A DNA stretch of 64,000 nt from positions 868,001-932,000 of the forward strand of contig CBDCYR010000005.1 of the NCBI GenBank assembly GCA_965224275.1, given 5' to 3'. Positions 25,486 to 35,145 of this stretch are shown piece by piece (the first letter of the stretch is position 1; each line of letters opens with the position of its first letter). The DNA is from CAUZWH01 sp965224275. GTDB taxonomy: Bacteria; Pseudomonadota; Alphaproteobacteria; SHVV01. The notes under the pieces were generated by a model. That model made no database searches. It saw only the letters and a program-made list of their open reading frames with translations, and had not been told where the DNA came from. The position numbers and the translations under genes are program-made.

Positions 25486-27083
25486 ACCCTGATTCTGCGT
25501 TATGATTCAATTGGATAGATCGGATCTAACGCAGGAGTTTGGCGGTGACGGATTGTACCTTTACGAAGATCGAATTTCCATCCTGTTGTAAGCGGCGCGT
25601 CGAGGCGGATTTTGCCGGCGGTGAGATCTCATCGAACGGCGGGGCGCTGTTGCTGAGTCTGGCGGACCGTCGTGTTGGACTGTTGTCGGGGTTGGGCCGT
25701 CGTCTGGCGGACCGGCGCCAAGCAGGCAAGGTCAAGCATGGCCTCGCGGGTTTGCTGCGCCAACGGGTGTTCGCCCTTGCGCTTGGCGATGAAGACGTCA
25801 ACGACCACGAGGTTCTGCGCGACGATTTGGTGTTGCAGACGGCTTGCGGTGGGGATCGGCGTCTGGCCAGTCCCTCGACGGTTGGCCGTCTGGAGCGGGC
25901 GGCGGACCGGAGCTGGGCTTGGGCGGCGCATGAGACGCTGGTGGAGAGCTTCATCGCTTCCACTGAGGACGCGCCGGAGGAATTGGTGCTCGACTTCGAT
26001 TGTACGGACGATGCGGTGCACGGCTGCCAGGAGGGTCGCTTTTTCCACGGCTATTATGACCACTACTGCTTTCTGCCGCTCTATGTCTTCTGCGGCGATC
26101 AGCTGCTGGTCAGCTACCTGAGGCCGTCGAACATCGATCAAGCCAAGCACGCCTGGGCGATCCTGGCCTTGCTGGTGAAGCGACTGCGCCAGGCCTGGCC
26201 CGCTGTGCGCCTCACGGTGCGGGCCGATTCCGGCTTCTGCCGCCACAAGATGCTGTCGTGGTGCGAGCGCCACGAGGTTGGCTACATCGTCGGGCTGGCC
26301 AAGAACGCGCGCATCAACGACCAGGCGGCGAGGGGGATGGCGCTCGCCGCGGCCGCCTATGAGAGGACGGGCGAGAAGCAGCGCGTGTTCGCCGATCTGA
26401 GCTATGGGGCGAGGAGCTGGAACAAGGAACGCCGCGTCATCGCGCGCCTCGAGCATGGGCCCAAGGGAGCCAACCCGCGCTACGTCATCACCAACCTCGA
26501 AGGCGAGGCGAAGGCGCTCTACGAGCGCCTCTACTGCGCCCGCGGCGAGATGGAGAACCGCATCAAGGAGCAGCAGCTGGCCCTCTTCGCCGACCGCACC
26601 AGCTGCCACAAGTGGTGGCCCAACCAGTTCCGTCTGATCCTCTCATCGCTCGCCTATACGCTGATCGCGACGATCCGCCGGCTGGGGCTGAGGGGCACCA
26701 CGATGGCCCGGGCTCAGGCGGACACTATCCGCCTCAAGCTCCTGAAGATCGGCGCCGTCGTCATACGCAACACCCGCCGCGTCCGCCTCCATCTCTCCAG
26801 CGCCTGCCCGTACCAGGACCTGGTCCGTCTCACGGCAGCCAGGCTCAAGCCGGGATAACCGACCCCTTCGCTCTCCCAACCCAGACGCACAAGCGCCGCC
26901 GCCGCCTCCCGGCGCGGGCGCCGCTTGCCCAAAACCGGCCGAAACAGGCTAAGACGGGAAACGGGACCGACAATCACCAGCCCGAAAGCCCCGCATCACT
27001 GAAATCGGCCAACCGAAAAACCCGTGACCCCGCCTTCGTGTCCAAAAACCCTACTTTAGAACCCTTCGTGACGAATCCGGGCT
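25486..27083 (+). mobile_element. IS1380-family insertion sequence
   Basis: About 1.6 kb containing one transposase gene. The left end starts near ACCCTGATTCTGCG (25486) and the right end finishes near CGAATCCGGGCT (27083); read inward these match as A-CCC-GATTC, the IS1380-like terminal repeat. A target duplication could not be resolved. It abuts the truncated NmrA-like gene. Confidence 0.8.
25539..26858 (+). CDS. IS1380 family transposase
   Basis: 439 aa, full length. DDE-type motifs are LVLDFDCTDDAVHGCQEGR (first Asp), VRADSGFCRHKMLSW (second Asp region) and GEMENRIKEQQLALFADRTS (Glu). The C-terminal ANTRRVRLHLSS-like block is present as IRNTRRVRLHLSSACP. It is apparently intact and lies within the 25486-27083 element. 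Confidence 0.92.
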   Translation: MAVTDCTFTKIEFPSCCKRRVEADFAGGEISSNGGALLLSLADRRVGLLSGLGRRLADRRQAGKVKHGLAGLLRQRVFALALGDEDVNDHEVLRDDLVLQTACGGDRRLASPSTVGRLERAADRSWAWAAHETLVESFIASTEDAPEELVLDFDCTDDAVHGCQEGRFFHGYYDHYCFLPLYVFCGDQLLVSYLRPSNIDQAKHAWAILALLVKRLRQAWPAVRLTVRADSGFCRHKMLSWCERHEVGYIVGLAKNARINDQAARGMALAAAAYERTGEKQRVFADLSYGARSWNKERRVIARLEHGPKGANPRYVITNLEGEAKALYERLYCARGEMENRIKEQQLALFADRTSCHKWWPNQFRLILSSLAYTLIATIRRLGLRGTTMARAQADTIRLKLLKIGAVVIRNTRRVRLHLSSACPYQDLVRLTAARLKPG

Positions 27084-27084
27084 A

Positions 27085-27576
27085 GCCGCCCGGTCTTTTG
27101 CCCCGGTTACTTCAGCGACACGCAACCCATTGATATCGTGCCATGTATGCGTGGCGCATACGCCGAGCATTCAAAATGGTTGTGTCTTTCCCATGACAGG
27201 TCCGGCATTGCAGGGCAGCCAAAGCGCAACCGAGCGCGCCCCGTCGATCCCGTGACGGCACTGGCATCGAGATGGGGCAGGTGTGAGAAACCACCGCCGA
27301 AAGGCGTAGGGGATCGGCATCGCCAACGCACCCGCGATCCGTTGGACGCCAGTCGACCACGACGGGAAGAAGCCCGAATGGCGTCAGTGCGGCAGCTTCC
27401 ACCGCAATACGCGGAACAGTTCCGGACAATCGCGCGACTTCCGAGTAGCACGAGTGGAACGCAACCGGCCACATAGGCGGCTCGCGAAGCGGAGCCGAGA
27501 TATACCTCTCTTGTACGTCGACCCCGCGCTTGGCGACAACGCGAACGAAGGCGAAGCCGGTGGCGGCCTGCCGGCG
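27085..27576. other. Gene-free stretch after IS1380
   Basis: Overlapping open frames exist on both strands but none has a ribosome site or recognisable motif. This may be degraded coding sequence left by the rearrangement that removed the NmrA-like N-terminus. Confidence 0.45.
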
Positions 27577-28611
27577 TCATTGGTCACGGGTCCACGATTT
27601 CGCGCGCCGCATGAAGACGGACGGATCGATGAGCCACGCCGCGTAGCCGATGCGCCGGCCATCGGTCAACCAGTCGATCTTGCGACTGAGACAGGCGGCC
27701 AGCACAGCGTCCTCGACCGATAGTGCGAAGCCGCCATGTTCCGCCGCGTGGTCGAGGGCCGTGACCGTCAGTTCGTCACCGGAGGCCCGGGCGGCGTCGC
27801 GATTGCCGATCTCGCCCCGGGCCACCGCATCCACCGTGCCGGCGCGAAGGGCCGCGAGAAGTTCCGCCTCACCGGTTTCGCCGCCGAGATACACCAGCTG
27901 GGGCATGGTTCGGGACGGCGGGTAAAGACGCCGCCGGCCGGCCAGATCCGGCGACGCACCGGCGGCGGAGATGACAAAGCGGGCGCCGCCATCGACGATG
28001 ATGTCGCCGCGCGGGGTCTCCAGGCGCGTGCCGGCGGCGAGGACACCGGCGGCATCGGCGAGCCTCGTCAACCGCAGCAGACGGGCTTCGCCGGTCGTGC
28101 CGGCCAGAACGCCGACCCGTACGCCGCTGGTGAGGTCGTTATAGCCGGCAAGACGCCCGGCATCGGCGGCGCGCACCAGCAGCGACTGACGGATCGCGAT
28201 ATGCCCCGAGGTGAAGACGATCTTCGTCTTCCCCGTCGCGTCGCGGGTACGAGACTCGAGAATCGTGATGCCACCGCCGACCATATCGTATGCCGGATCG
28301 GCCGGCAGCAGCCAGATGCCGTCCCATGGCTCGATGCCGCGGCGGGAGAACAACCGCGCGCCTTCCAAGGCTTCGAGCGCGGTGAGCAGATCGGCTTCGT
28401 AGCCACGATGGATGTTGAATCCGGCCGATTCCGGATCGCTTTCCGAACTGAAGCTCATGGGCGCGAAGTAGGCATAGAAACCGAATTTCAGGACACGCCC
28501 ATCGGCGATACATGGTCGCGCCGACGACGCGCCGGAGGCGCCGACCATGACAGGCAAAAACATGGCCAAGCCGACGCTCAACGCGGCTATGCGATGCAGG
28601 CGAATTCTCAT
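27577..28611 (-). CDS. Family-3 extracellular solute-binding protein
   Basis: 344 aa with a signal peptide (LSVGLAMFLPVMVGASGASSA). The mature part is a periplasmic binding fold of the amino-acid (PBPb) type: LKFGFYAYFAPMSF, GYEADLLTALEAL, YDMVGGGITILESRTRD, VRVGVLAGTTGEARLL and the closing GFALSVEDAVLAACLSRKID. No transporter genes are adjacent, so it may be an orphan receptor or serve a distant importer. GGAGAAGAAGG lies upstream. It follows the GPP34 gene on the same strand after 212 bp, which hold only a short basic ORF of doubtful reality. Confidence 0.82.
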   Translation of the reverse strand: MRIRLHRIAALSVGLAMFLPVMVGASGASSARPCIADGRVLKFGFYAYFAPMSFSSESDPESAGFNIHRGYEADLLTALEALEGARLFSRRGIEPWDGIWLLPADPAYDMVGGGITILESRTRDATGKTKIVFTSGHIAIRQSLLVRAADAGRLAGYNDLTSGVRVGVLAGTTGEARLLRLTRLADAAGVLAAGTRLETPRGDIIVDGGARFVISAAGASPDLAGRRRLYPPSRTMPQLVYLGGETGEAELLAALRAGTVDAVARGEIGNRDAARASGDELTVTALDHAAEHGGFALSVEDAVLAACLSRKIDWLTDGRRIGYAAWLIDPSVFMRRAKSWTRDQ

Positions 28612-28823
28612 GGCTCAACGGCGCCTTCTTCTCCTGGCGGGGTCGAAACCCGTCCGGTTCGCGGCACGAACGGATGTATCCGGATCGTCAATCAGGTTGC
28701 CGGCCCGGTCGCGGCCTTGAGCAGCCGAGGCGGTGGAGCGCCATCGCCGGACGCGGTCAATGAACCGCGCCCTCGATACCAGCCCCAAGCCCGGTTGTTT
28801 CATCCGGCGGCTCGCCGGGCGTG

Positions 28824-29480
28824 TCAGGTAAGCCATTTCGCCTCCGCGCCACGGGTCGCATCCTGCAACTCGCGAATGGTGTGCGCGACCGACCGGCCGA
28901 TCAGGTCCAGCCTGGCGACCTGCGCGATCCGTGGCTTGAGCCGGGCCAGCTCGCGCTCGACGATCAGGCCGGGCCAGAGAGCGCAGGCATCGGCGAGGCA
29001 GATGATAGCGATATCCCGTGGATCGGGGATCAGCTCGCTCAGCAGCACATCCATGATCCGCCGCTTGACCTCGCGCCGCGGAACGTCGTCCACGATCGGG
29101 TAGCGGCGGGTACCGATCAGCCAAAGCAGCTTGTCGTCCCGCCGGGCGAGCACGCCGCGGGTCACCAGCCGGTCCAGCAGTTCACGCTGCAGGGTGTCAT
29201 CCTCGGCAGCGAACGCGTCCACCCAATGGCCGGTCGAACGGCCCTCGCCATCCTCGGCGATTCTCGCCAAAGCATCATCCAGCACCACTTCCCCCAACGG
29301 CGCGCGGTCGATCAGGATCAATTTGTGCAGATCGGTGTCGATACGATCGCTCAGGGCCAGGTCCATCAGCAAGGCGCCGACGACGGCGTTGCGCAACGCA
29401 TGGACCGGCAAGCTGGCGGACAGCTTGCCGGTGTCGTCGTCCAGCACCAGCAGTAGAACTTCTTCGGCAATCGTCAGCAT
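28824..29480 (-). CDS. GPP34 (GOLPH3/VPS74-like) domain protein
   Basis: 218 aa from the ATG at 29480 (MLTIAEEVLLLVLDDDTGKL). The pattern VVGALLMDLALSDRIDTDL, then LILIDRAPLGEVVLDDAL and LLDRLVTRGVLARRDDKLLW, is the GPP34 fold, first known from Golgi phosphoprotein 3. In eukaryotes it binds PI4P, but bacterial members have no established function. They are common in actinobacteria and less so in proteobacteria. It is divergent from the broken permease at 29615. Confidence 0.85.
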   Translation of the reverse strand: MLTIAEEVLLLVLDDDTGKLSASLPVHALRNAVVGALLMDLALSDRIDTDLHKLILIDRAPLGEVVLDDALARIAEDGEGRSTGHWVDAFAAEDDTLQRELLDRLVTRGVLARRDDKLLWLIGTRRYPIVDDVPRREVKRRIMDVLLSELIPDPRDIAIICLADACALWPGLIVERELARLKPRIAQVARLDLIGRSVAHTIRELQDATRGAEAKWLT

Positions 29481-29614
29481 CGCTCGCCTCGACGGAACCC
29501 GGATGCTGGTATTATTTACGGCCGGTCGACAGTGTCCATGACCAACTCCCGTCGCGCCGCTATATTGGCGCCTGTACGGGCGACGATCCTTTTTCGGCGG
29601 TTGCGGGGACAACG

Positions 29615-30554
29615 ATGAGGGCAAGCGAGATCTACATGATCGTCGGCTTTGTCCTGGCCGGCTATTCGGTGGTTGCCAACGACGCCATCCAGACGCTCGG
29701 CACGTTCCTCAGCTCGAACGCCCACCGGCCCTGGTGGCTGCTCTAGATATTCGTCGGCGGTGTCCTGGTGGCGGTGTTCGTGTCTGGCTATCTCGCGCGT
29801 GACGGCGACCTGTCCTATGGCAGGTTGGCGCGGATTCCGGAGATTCTGGTCTTCGAGTGGTGGACCCTGATCCCGCCGCTGGTGATCCTCGTACTGACCC
29901 GGTTCGGCATTCCTGTCAGCACCACCTTCCTGATCCTCATCGTCTTCAACCCGCGCGGCCTGGAGAGCATGTTCGTCAAATCGATGATCGGCTACGCCAT
30001 GGCGATCGCGGTCGGCTACCTCGTCTACCGACTGGTGATGCGCGGCCTGGAGCGTCGGTTTATCGAAACCTCGCGAGATCCGCCGGCGGCTTGGTGGACG
30101 GTCCTGCAGTGGGGCTCGACCGGGTTCCTGTGGAGCATGTGGCTGATCCAGGATCTGGCCAACATCGTGGCCCATCTACCGCGATCGGTCGGGCCCGGTC
30201 TGCTGATCGCCGTGCTTGCCGTGATGCTGGCGCTGCTCGCCTGGATTTTTTTATCGACGCGGCGGCGAGATCCAGCACATCGTCACCACCAAGATCAACA
30301 CCCGGGATGTCCGCTCGGCGACGGTGATCGATTTCATCTACGGCTCGATCCTGCTGTTCTTCAAGGAATGGAGCGACGTGCCGATGAGCACCACCTGGGT
30401 GTTTCTCGGCCTGTTGGCCGGGCGCGAATTCGCCATCGGGATGGATACCTGGCTGCGCACGAATCGGGAGACCGCGATGATCGTCGTCAAGGGCGCCTTC
30501 AAGGCCGCGATCGGCCTGGGCATCAGCATCGCCATGGCCCTTGGCCGGCGGTGA
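29615..30554 (+). pseudogene. PiT-like inorganic phosphate permease homologue, two disruptions
   Basis: The start MRASEIYMIVGFVLAGYSVV then ANDAIQTLGTFLSSN recalls the PiT signature (GANDVAN-like). An in-frame TAG at 29744-29746 falls where WLLWIF is expected (TGG to TAG). The frame resumes with several membrane segments (LIPPLVILVLTRFGIPVSTT). A run of seven T at 30246-30252 shifts the frame, and the rest (GGEIQHIVTTKINTRDVRSA, FAIGMDTWLRTNRETAMIVV) ends at 30554. Removing one T and reading TAG as Trp restores about 313 residues. It is either a recent pseudogene or assembly error. Confidence 0.75.
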
Positions 30555-30645
30555 GTCGTTTGAAGCCGGGCGATCCGCCCGCGCGTTGCCGCTGCCGACA
30601 CCGGGGCGTCGGTCGCGAGCCCGGTGGCGGACCGGCGCGCGCCCG

Positions 30646-32742
30646 TCACTGATGCCCGTGCAGCATGTCTGAATAGGTCGGCAGCGGCCACCTGCGGCCG
30701 TCCACCAGCGCCTCCAGCCGATCCGCCGCGGCCCTCGCGGACAGCATCAGCGGTTTGATGGTCTCGTGGGCGTAAGACGCCGATTGCGCGGGGCTATCGT
30801 CTGGAAAGTCGTCGAACGCGTCGGAGAGTTGGTCGGTCTCGGCAAGCAACTCACGAACGAGATTATCCTTTTCATCGAACAACTTGGAAGCATAACCGGA
30901 ATCGATGCTCGTGCGGGCATCCTCGATGGCGACAGGAATAACGAGCGTCCGCAGGATATTCAGTAGAGTTTGTGCCTCGATTCGCAGTTCCGCCGCATAC
31001 GCGTCCTGGAGGACGCTCTGACGCGCCGTGATCTCCCGTTCGTTGAAGATGCCGAGCTCACCGAAGAGCTTGATGTTCTTGGCCGACGTCAGCGCCTGAT
31101 ATGCCTCGGGACTGCTCTTCAGATGGATCAGTTCTGACTTTTCGGCGTGCTCGTACAACTCCTCGGAGTAGCCGTTTCCGCTGAACAGCGCGCCCCGGTT
31201 CTCCCGGATGGTCTTGCGGATGACCTCATCGACCGACTCGCCGGCATCGATCTGGTCGCACATATGCTTCAGGCTGTCGGCCAGCGCCGCGTTGACCATC
31301 GTCAGCGGAAAGGCGATATGCTGGTTCCCGCCCACCGCCCGGAACTCGAACCGGTTGCCGCACCACGGGAACGGCGCGGTGCGGTTGCGGTCTTCCAGGC
31401 TCGCTTTGATGTCGGCCACCGGCGCCGATATCTCGATCTGTTTGTGCTGGGCGCCGTAGGCGGTGAATTTGCCGCCTTCGGCGACCGTCTTGATATGCGC
31501 CTCGAGGCTGGCACCGAGATGGAGCGTGATGATCGCCGGCGGCGCTTCCTGCGCACCCAGCCGATGATCGTTACCGGCAGTGGACACCCCGCAACGCAGC
31601 AAATCGCCATGTCGGTTCACGCCGCGCAACAATGCGGCGACAAAGGCGATGAAACGCCGGTTGTCGTTCTCGGTTTCTCCCGGCACGAACAGGTTGAGCC
31701 CGGTGTCGGTGTTAAGGCCCCAGTTGTTGTGTTTGCCGTTGCCGTTGATGCCGGCAAACGGCTTCTCGTGGAACAGGATGGCGAAACCGTGGTCGAAGGC
31801 GAGGTCGCGGAGCACGTCCATCGCCAGTACGTTGGTGTCGGCCGCGAGGTTCGCCAAGCTGAATATGGGTGAGATCTCGTGCTGCGCTGGCGCCACCTCG
31901 CTGTGGGTACAGTGAATCGAGATCCCGAGCTCCCACATCCTGTCGCGCGCCTCCGCCACGTAGCGGTTCACCCGCGGCGGCAGTCTGGCGAAGTAGTTGG
32001 TCGACAGCTCCTGACCGCGAAGCGGCGGCGCCCCCACCAGGGTGCGGCCTGTCGCCACCAGATCGGGTCGCGCTAAGTATTTTTCCCGATCGATCAGAAA
32101 GAACTCTTGCTCCCAACCGACGTTGCACAGAACCTGCCTGGTGTCGGCGTCGCCGAGATGCGTCAAAAGCCGCAGGCTCTGCTCGTTGACCGCGAGATCG
32201 GCGCGCAACAGCGGGGTTTTTTGGTCAAGCGCCTCGCCGTTCCAGGAAACGAAGGCAGACGGTATATACAGTGTTTGCCGATAGACGAAGGGCGGCGATC
32301 CGGTGTCCCAGCCGATATAGGCCGCCGCTTCGTGGGTTTCGCGCAAGCCGCCGTTGGGGAATGACGACCCGTCGGTCTCGGTCTGGAACAATTCGGAGCC
32401 GGACAGATCCATCATCAGCCGACCGGTGGCGAAATCCACCGCGACAAAGGTTTCGAGCTTCTCACCATGAATCGGCCCGCGTATCGGCGAGAACCAGTGC
32501 GAATAGCCGATGCAACCTTTCGACTGGGCCCACTCCCGTATCGATAGCGCCAGCGCGTCCGCGGGTTCTCGGTCCATCGGCAGCCCGGTCGCCCGGCACC
32601 GCGCAAAGGCGTAGTAAACATCCGGGTCGACCAGCTTCTTTAGGATCGCCTCATCCAGCACATTGCTGTTCATGTTGGCGAGCGCGGGCGGCAGGGCGGC
32701 CGCCTGCGTCGGTGCATCATAAGTGGAGCGCGTGATCGTCAC
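30646..32742 (-). CDS. glnN: Glutamine synthetase type III
   Basis: 698 aa, the large GS class. Recognisable blocks are PIRGPIHGEKLETFVAVDF, QTETDGSSFPNGGLRETHEA, ELGISIHCTHSEVAPAQHEI, FHEKPFAGINGNGKHNNWGL, NTDTGLNLF and WCGNRFEFRAVGGNQHIAFP. The start is GTG at 32742 with GGAAGGA upstream. It makes glutamine and is a second GS in this window beside GS-II. It is divergent from the binding-protein/sensor operon that starts at 33102. Confidence 0.95.
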   Translation of the reverse strand: MTITRSTYDAPTQAAALPPALANMNSNVLDEAILKKLVDPDVYYAFARCRATGLPMDREPADALALSIREWAQSKGCIGYSHWFSPIRGPIHGEKLETFVAVDFATGRLMMDLSGSELFQTETDGSSFPNGGLRETHEAAAYIGWDTGSPPFVYRQTLYIPSAFVSWNGEALDQKTPLLRADLAVNEQSLRLLTHLGDADTRQVLCNVGWEQEFFLIDREKYLARPDLVATGRTLVGAPPLRGQELSTNYFARLPPRVNRYVAEARDRMWELGISIHCTHSEVAPAQHEISPIFSLANLAADTNVLAMDVLRDLAFDHGFAILFHEKPFAGINGNGKHNNWGLNTDTGLNLFVPGETENDNRRFIAFVAALLRGVNRHGDLLRCGVSTAGNDHRLGAQEAPPAIITLHLGASLEAHIKTVAEGGKFTAYGAQHKQIEISAPVADIKASLEDRNRTAPFPWCGNRFEFRAVGGNQHIAFPLTMVNAALADSLKHMCDQIDAGESVDEVIRKTIRENRGALFSGNGYSEELYEHAEKSELIHLKSSPEAYQALTSAKNIKLFGELGIFNEREITARQSVLQDAYAAELRIEAQTLLNILRTLVIPVAIEDARTSIDSGYASKLFDEKDNLVRELLAETDQLSDAFDDFPDDSPAQSASYAHETIKPLMLSARAAADRLEALVDGRRWPLPTYSDMLHGHQ

Positions 32743-33101
32743 CGAGGTGTCCTTCCCAAATTACCTGTGCCTCATGGCGAAACTACCAGAAAAGATAATA
32801 GGCACCGCCACCGCCAAGAACAACAGGGTGCCCCGGTTCACGATATATGAGATGCCGGTTCGCCGCCGGGATTGCCGCGTCGAGTCCGCGCGCGCCTTCG
32901 CGTCGCAGCCGCCGGCTGCGAGGATGATCGCACTTGAGCCGACTTCCCGGCGCCGCCCGGAACGCTTCCGCCAAGCATTCGGGCGGCGTCGGCCCTTTCT
33001 CGATCGTCGCAGATTTTGAGCCACGCACTCGAATAGTCGGTTTAAAGTTGGTAACTTTGCTTCCGTTCCCAATCGGCAAACTGGGAGAGAGGATGTATGC
33101 G
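32743..33101. promoter_or_regulatory. Divergent control region between glnN and the sensor operon
   Basis: 359 bp that must hold both promoters. On the minus strand a short open frame ending 18 bp before glnN encodes NRGTLLFLAVAVPIIFSGSF, a membrane-like peptide, but no ribosome site supports it. No sigma-54 motif with correct GG/GC spacing was found. Confidence 0.4.
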
Positions 33102-34370
33102 ATGCGGCGGATGACGAGGCGAACAATGCTCCGCTCCGGTCTTGGCGGATGCCTGATGGCGCCTTTGTCAATCTCTCTTGGTGTGGCTAAGGAAACGACT
33201 GGACCAAGCGAGGCGGAGATCGTCCTCGGCATGTCGGCGGCGTTCTCCGGCCCGTCGCGAGGGCTCGGCATCGAGCTCTATCGCGGCGCCAGCGCCTATT
33301 TCACCCATGTTAACAGGGCCGGCGGCGTGCGCGGCCGCGAGATCGTCCTCAAAACCTATGACGACGGCTACCAGCCCGACCCGTCGGTCGCGAACACGAT
33401 GACACTGATGCTGAAGGACCACGTCTTCGCGCTGTTCGGCTACGTGGGCACGCCGACCGTGACCCGGGTGCTGCCGATGCTGAAGAAGTTCCAGGAGTGC
33501 AAGGTCTATCTGTTCTTTCCCTTCACCGGCGCCCAGCCGCAGCGCGAGCCGCCTTACGGCGAGTTCGCCTTCAACCTGCGCGCCTCGTACCGTCAGGAAA
33601 CCGCCGGGTTGGTCGATAATTTTGTCGCCATCGGCCGACGGCGCATCGCCGTGTTCTACCAGGCCGACGCCTATGGCCGCAGCGGCTGGGCCGGGGTGCG
33701 GCAGGCGCTCAGGAAATACGGCGAACGGATCGTCGGCGAGGCCACGTACCGGCGCGGCGAGAAGTTCAGCGGCAGCATGCGCCAACAGGTCGAGATTCTG
33801 AAGCCAGCGAAGCCCGACGCGGTCATCTGCATCGGCGCCTATGCCGCCTGCGCGGCGTTCATCCGCGACTCGGTTGATCTCGGCCTGCAGGTTCCGATCG
33901 CCAACCTCTCCTTCGTCGGCAGCGAGAACCTGCTGCAGCTGATCACCGAGGGCCGCCAGGACAGCCGGCGCTACACCCGGCTGCTGGTGAACTCGCAGGT
34001 CGTGCCGAGCTACGAGGACGTCTCGATCCCGGCGGTGCGCGAATACCGCGAGCTGATGCGGCGCTACGATCCCCAGGCGCCCCGGGAACTGCTGAAGGAA
34101 CGCTACACCCCCTTGTCGCATAGTTTCGTCAGCCTGGAGGGCTTCCTCGACGCCAAGCTGATGGTCGAGGTGCTGCGCCGCCTCGGTGACAACCCGGAAC
34201 GAAGCAAGCTCGAAAGCGCGGTCTTCACGGTCAATGACTTCGATCTCGGCATCAGCGAACGGGTCTCCTTCGGCGCCACCCGCCGGCAGGGTCTGCAGGG
34301 GGTTTACTACACCGTTGTAGAGGCGGATCGTTTCGTCACCCTGGACAACTGGGAAGGGAGGTTTTCGTGA
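33102..34370 (+). CDS. Leucine-type (type I) periplasmic binding protein, orphan receptor
   Basis: 422 aa from the ATG at 33102 (GAGAGAGG nine bases upstream). The N-terminus MRRMTRRTMLRSGLGGC resembles a Tat signal. The mature part is a Peripla_BP_6 fold: IVLGMSAAFSGPSRGLG, VNRAGGVRGREIVLKTYDDG, ALFGYVGTPTVTRVLPML, IAVFYQADAYGRSGWAGVRQ. It is about 30 percent-like by eye to the protein at 38178-39359. No ABC permease or ATPase is near. A membrane sensor starts one base after its stop, so a receptor role in signalling is likely. Confidence 0.88.
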   Translation: MRRMTRRTMLRSGLGGCLMAPLSISLGVAKETTGPSEAEIVLGMSAAFSGPSRGLGIELYRGASAYFTHVNRAGGVRGREIVLKTYDDGYQPDPSVANTMTLMLKDHVFALFGYVGTPTVTRVLPMLKKFQECKVYLFFPFTGAQPQREPPYGEFAFNLRASYRQETAGLVDNFVAIGRRRIAVFYQADAYGRSGWAGVRQALRKYGERIVGEATYRRGEKFSGSMRQQVEILKPAKPDAVICIGAYAACAAFIRDSVDLGLQVPIANLSFVGSENLLQLITEGRQDSRRYTRLLVNSQVVPSYEDVSIPAVREYRELMRRYDPQAPRELLKERYTPLSHSFVSLEGFLDAKLMVEVLRRLGDNPERSKLESAVFTVNDFDLGISERVSFGATRRQGLQGVYYTVVEADRFVTLDNWEGRFS

Positions 34371-34371
34371 G

Positions 34372-35109
34372 ATGAAGATCCAAAGACTGTTTCAGAGGAC
34401 GTTGTTCGGCATTTTCTTCCTGTTCGGGCTGATCGGCGTATCGACCTCGATTCTGTGCATCTACACGGTCGATACCCATCTCTCGAAGGAATACGAGAGC
34501 AACAGCAAGGGCATCGCCAAGACCATCGCCGACGCCAGCGTCGACATCATCCTCAATCGCGACCTGTCGGTCCTGCAATCCCTGATCGACCAATTCGTCG
34601 AGATTCAGGGCATTAGTTACATCTACATCACTAGCGAATCGGGCGAGTTTCTCGCTCACACCTTCGTGCCCGGCATTCCCGAAGAGATCCGCAACAGCGA
34701 TTCGTTCAGCACCGCGACCATCGAGCGCAGCCTGCCCGGAATGGGCGACTTCGTCGAGGTCAGCAGCCCGGTTCTCACCGGCGTCGCCGGCAGCGTTCAC
34801 GTCGGCATGGACATGGGGCTGATCGTCCTGAAGATTCAGCGAGCGATCGGCCAGCAGGTCTATCTGATCTCGATAATATTCGTCGTCGGCGTCTTCGCCG
34901 CCATCTGGTTCGTCAATCTCGCCGCCAAGCCGATCGAAAGGCTTCTTGCCTATGCCGTGGGCCTCGCGCGCGAGGACGGCGCAGCGACGGACGACCGGCT
35001 GCTCGCCCGCAACGACGAGATCGGAGAACTCGCCCGCCTCTTTCTCTATGTCACCGGTGCCGCCGAGACATCAGTGGTCGAGGGCGCGCGACCGGGCGGT
35101 CGTGTCTAA
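34372..35109 (+). CDS. Membrane sensor with periplasmic domain and HAMP, no kinase
   Basis: 245 aa. TM1 is at about 12-32 (LFGIFFLFGLIGVSTSILCI), a periplasmic sensor follows at 33-160 (ISYIYITSESGEFLAH), TM2 is at 164-187 (VYLISIIFVVGVFAAIWFV) and a HAMP-like segment occupies 188-235 (AKPIERLLAYAVGLA, RNDEIGELARLF). The protein then stops, so no His-kinase, cyclase or methyl-accepting domain is present. It follows the binding protein immediately and is coupled to it. It may pass a signal to a partner kinase such as the one at 39356, or it may be the truncated remains of a kinase. Confidence 0.8.
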   Translation: MKIQRLFQRTLFGIFFLFGLIGVSTSILCIYTVDTHLSKEYESNSKGIAKTIADASVDIILNRDLSVLQSLIDQFVEIQGISYIYITSESGEFLAHTFVPGIPEEIRNSDSFSTATIERSLPGMGDFVEVSSPVLTGVAGSVHVGMDMGLIVLKIQRAIGQQVYLISIIFVVGVFAAIWFVNLAAKPIERLLAYAVGLAREDGAATDDRLLARNDEIGELARLFLYVTGAAETSVVEGARPGGRV

Positions 35110-35145
35110 TCCCGCCGTGCCGCGGGCCAGGCGTGGAGCCGGGCG

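Noticed and set aside
27107..27580. Several overlapping ORFs after IS1380
   Set aside because: No ribosome site, no motif and frames overlap on both strands; recorded as gene-free.
28615..28834. 73-aa basic ORF between the GPP34 and solute-binding genes
   Set aside because: No ribosome site and Arg-rich GC composition typical of chance frames, although it fits the gap exactly.
32761..32850. Short hydrophobic ORF just upstream of glnN
   Set aside because: Membrane-like peptide but only a GTG start and no Shine-Dalgarno; mentioned in the control-region entry only.
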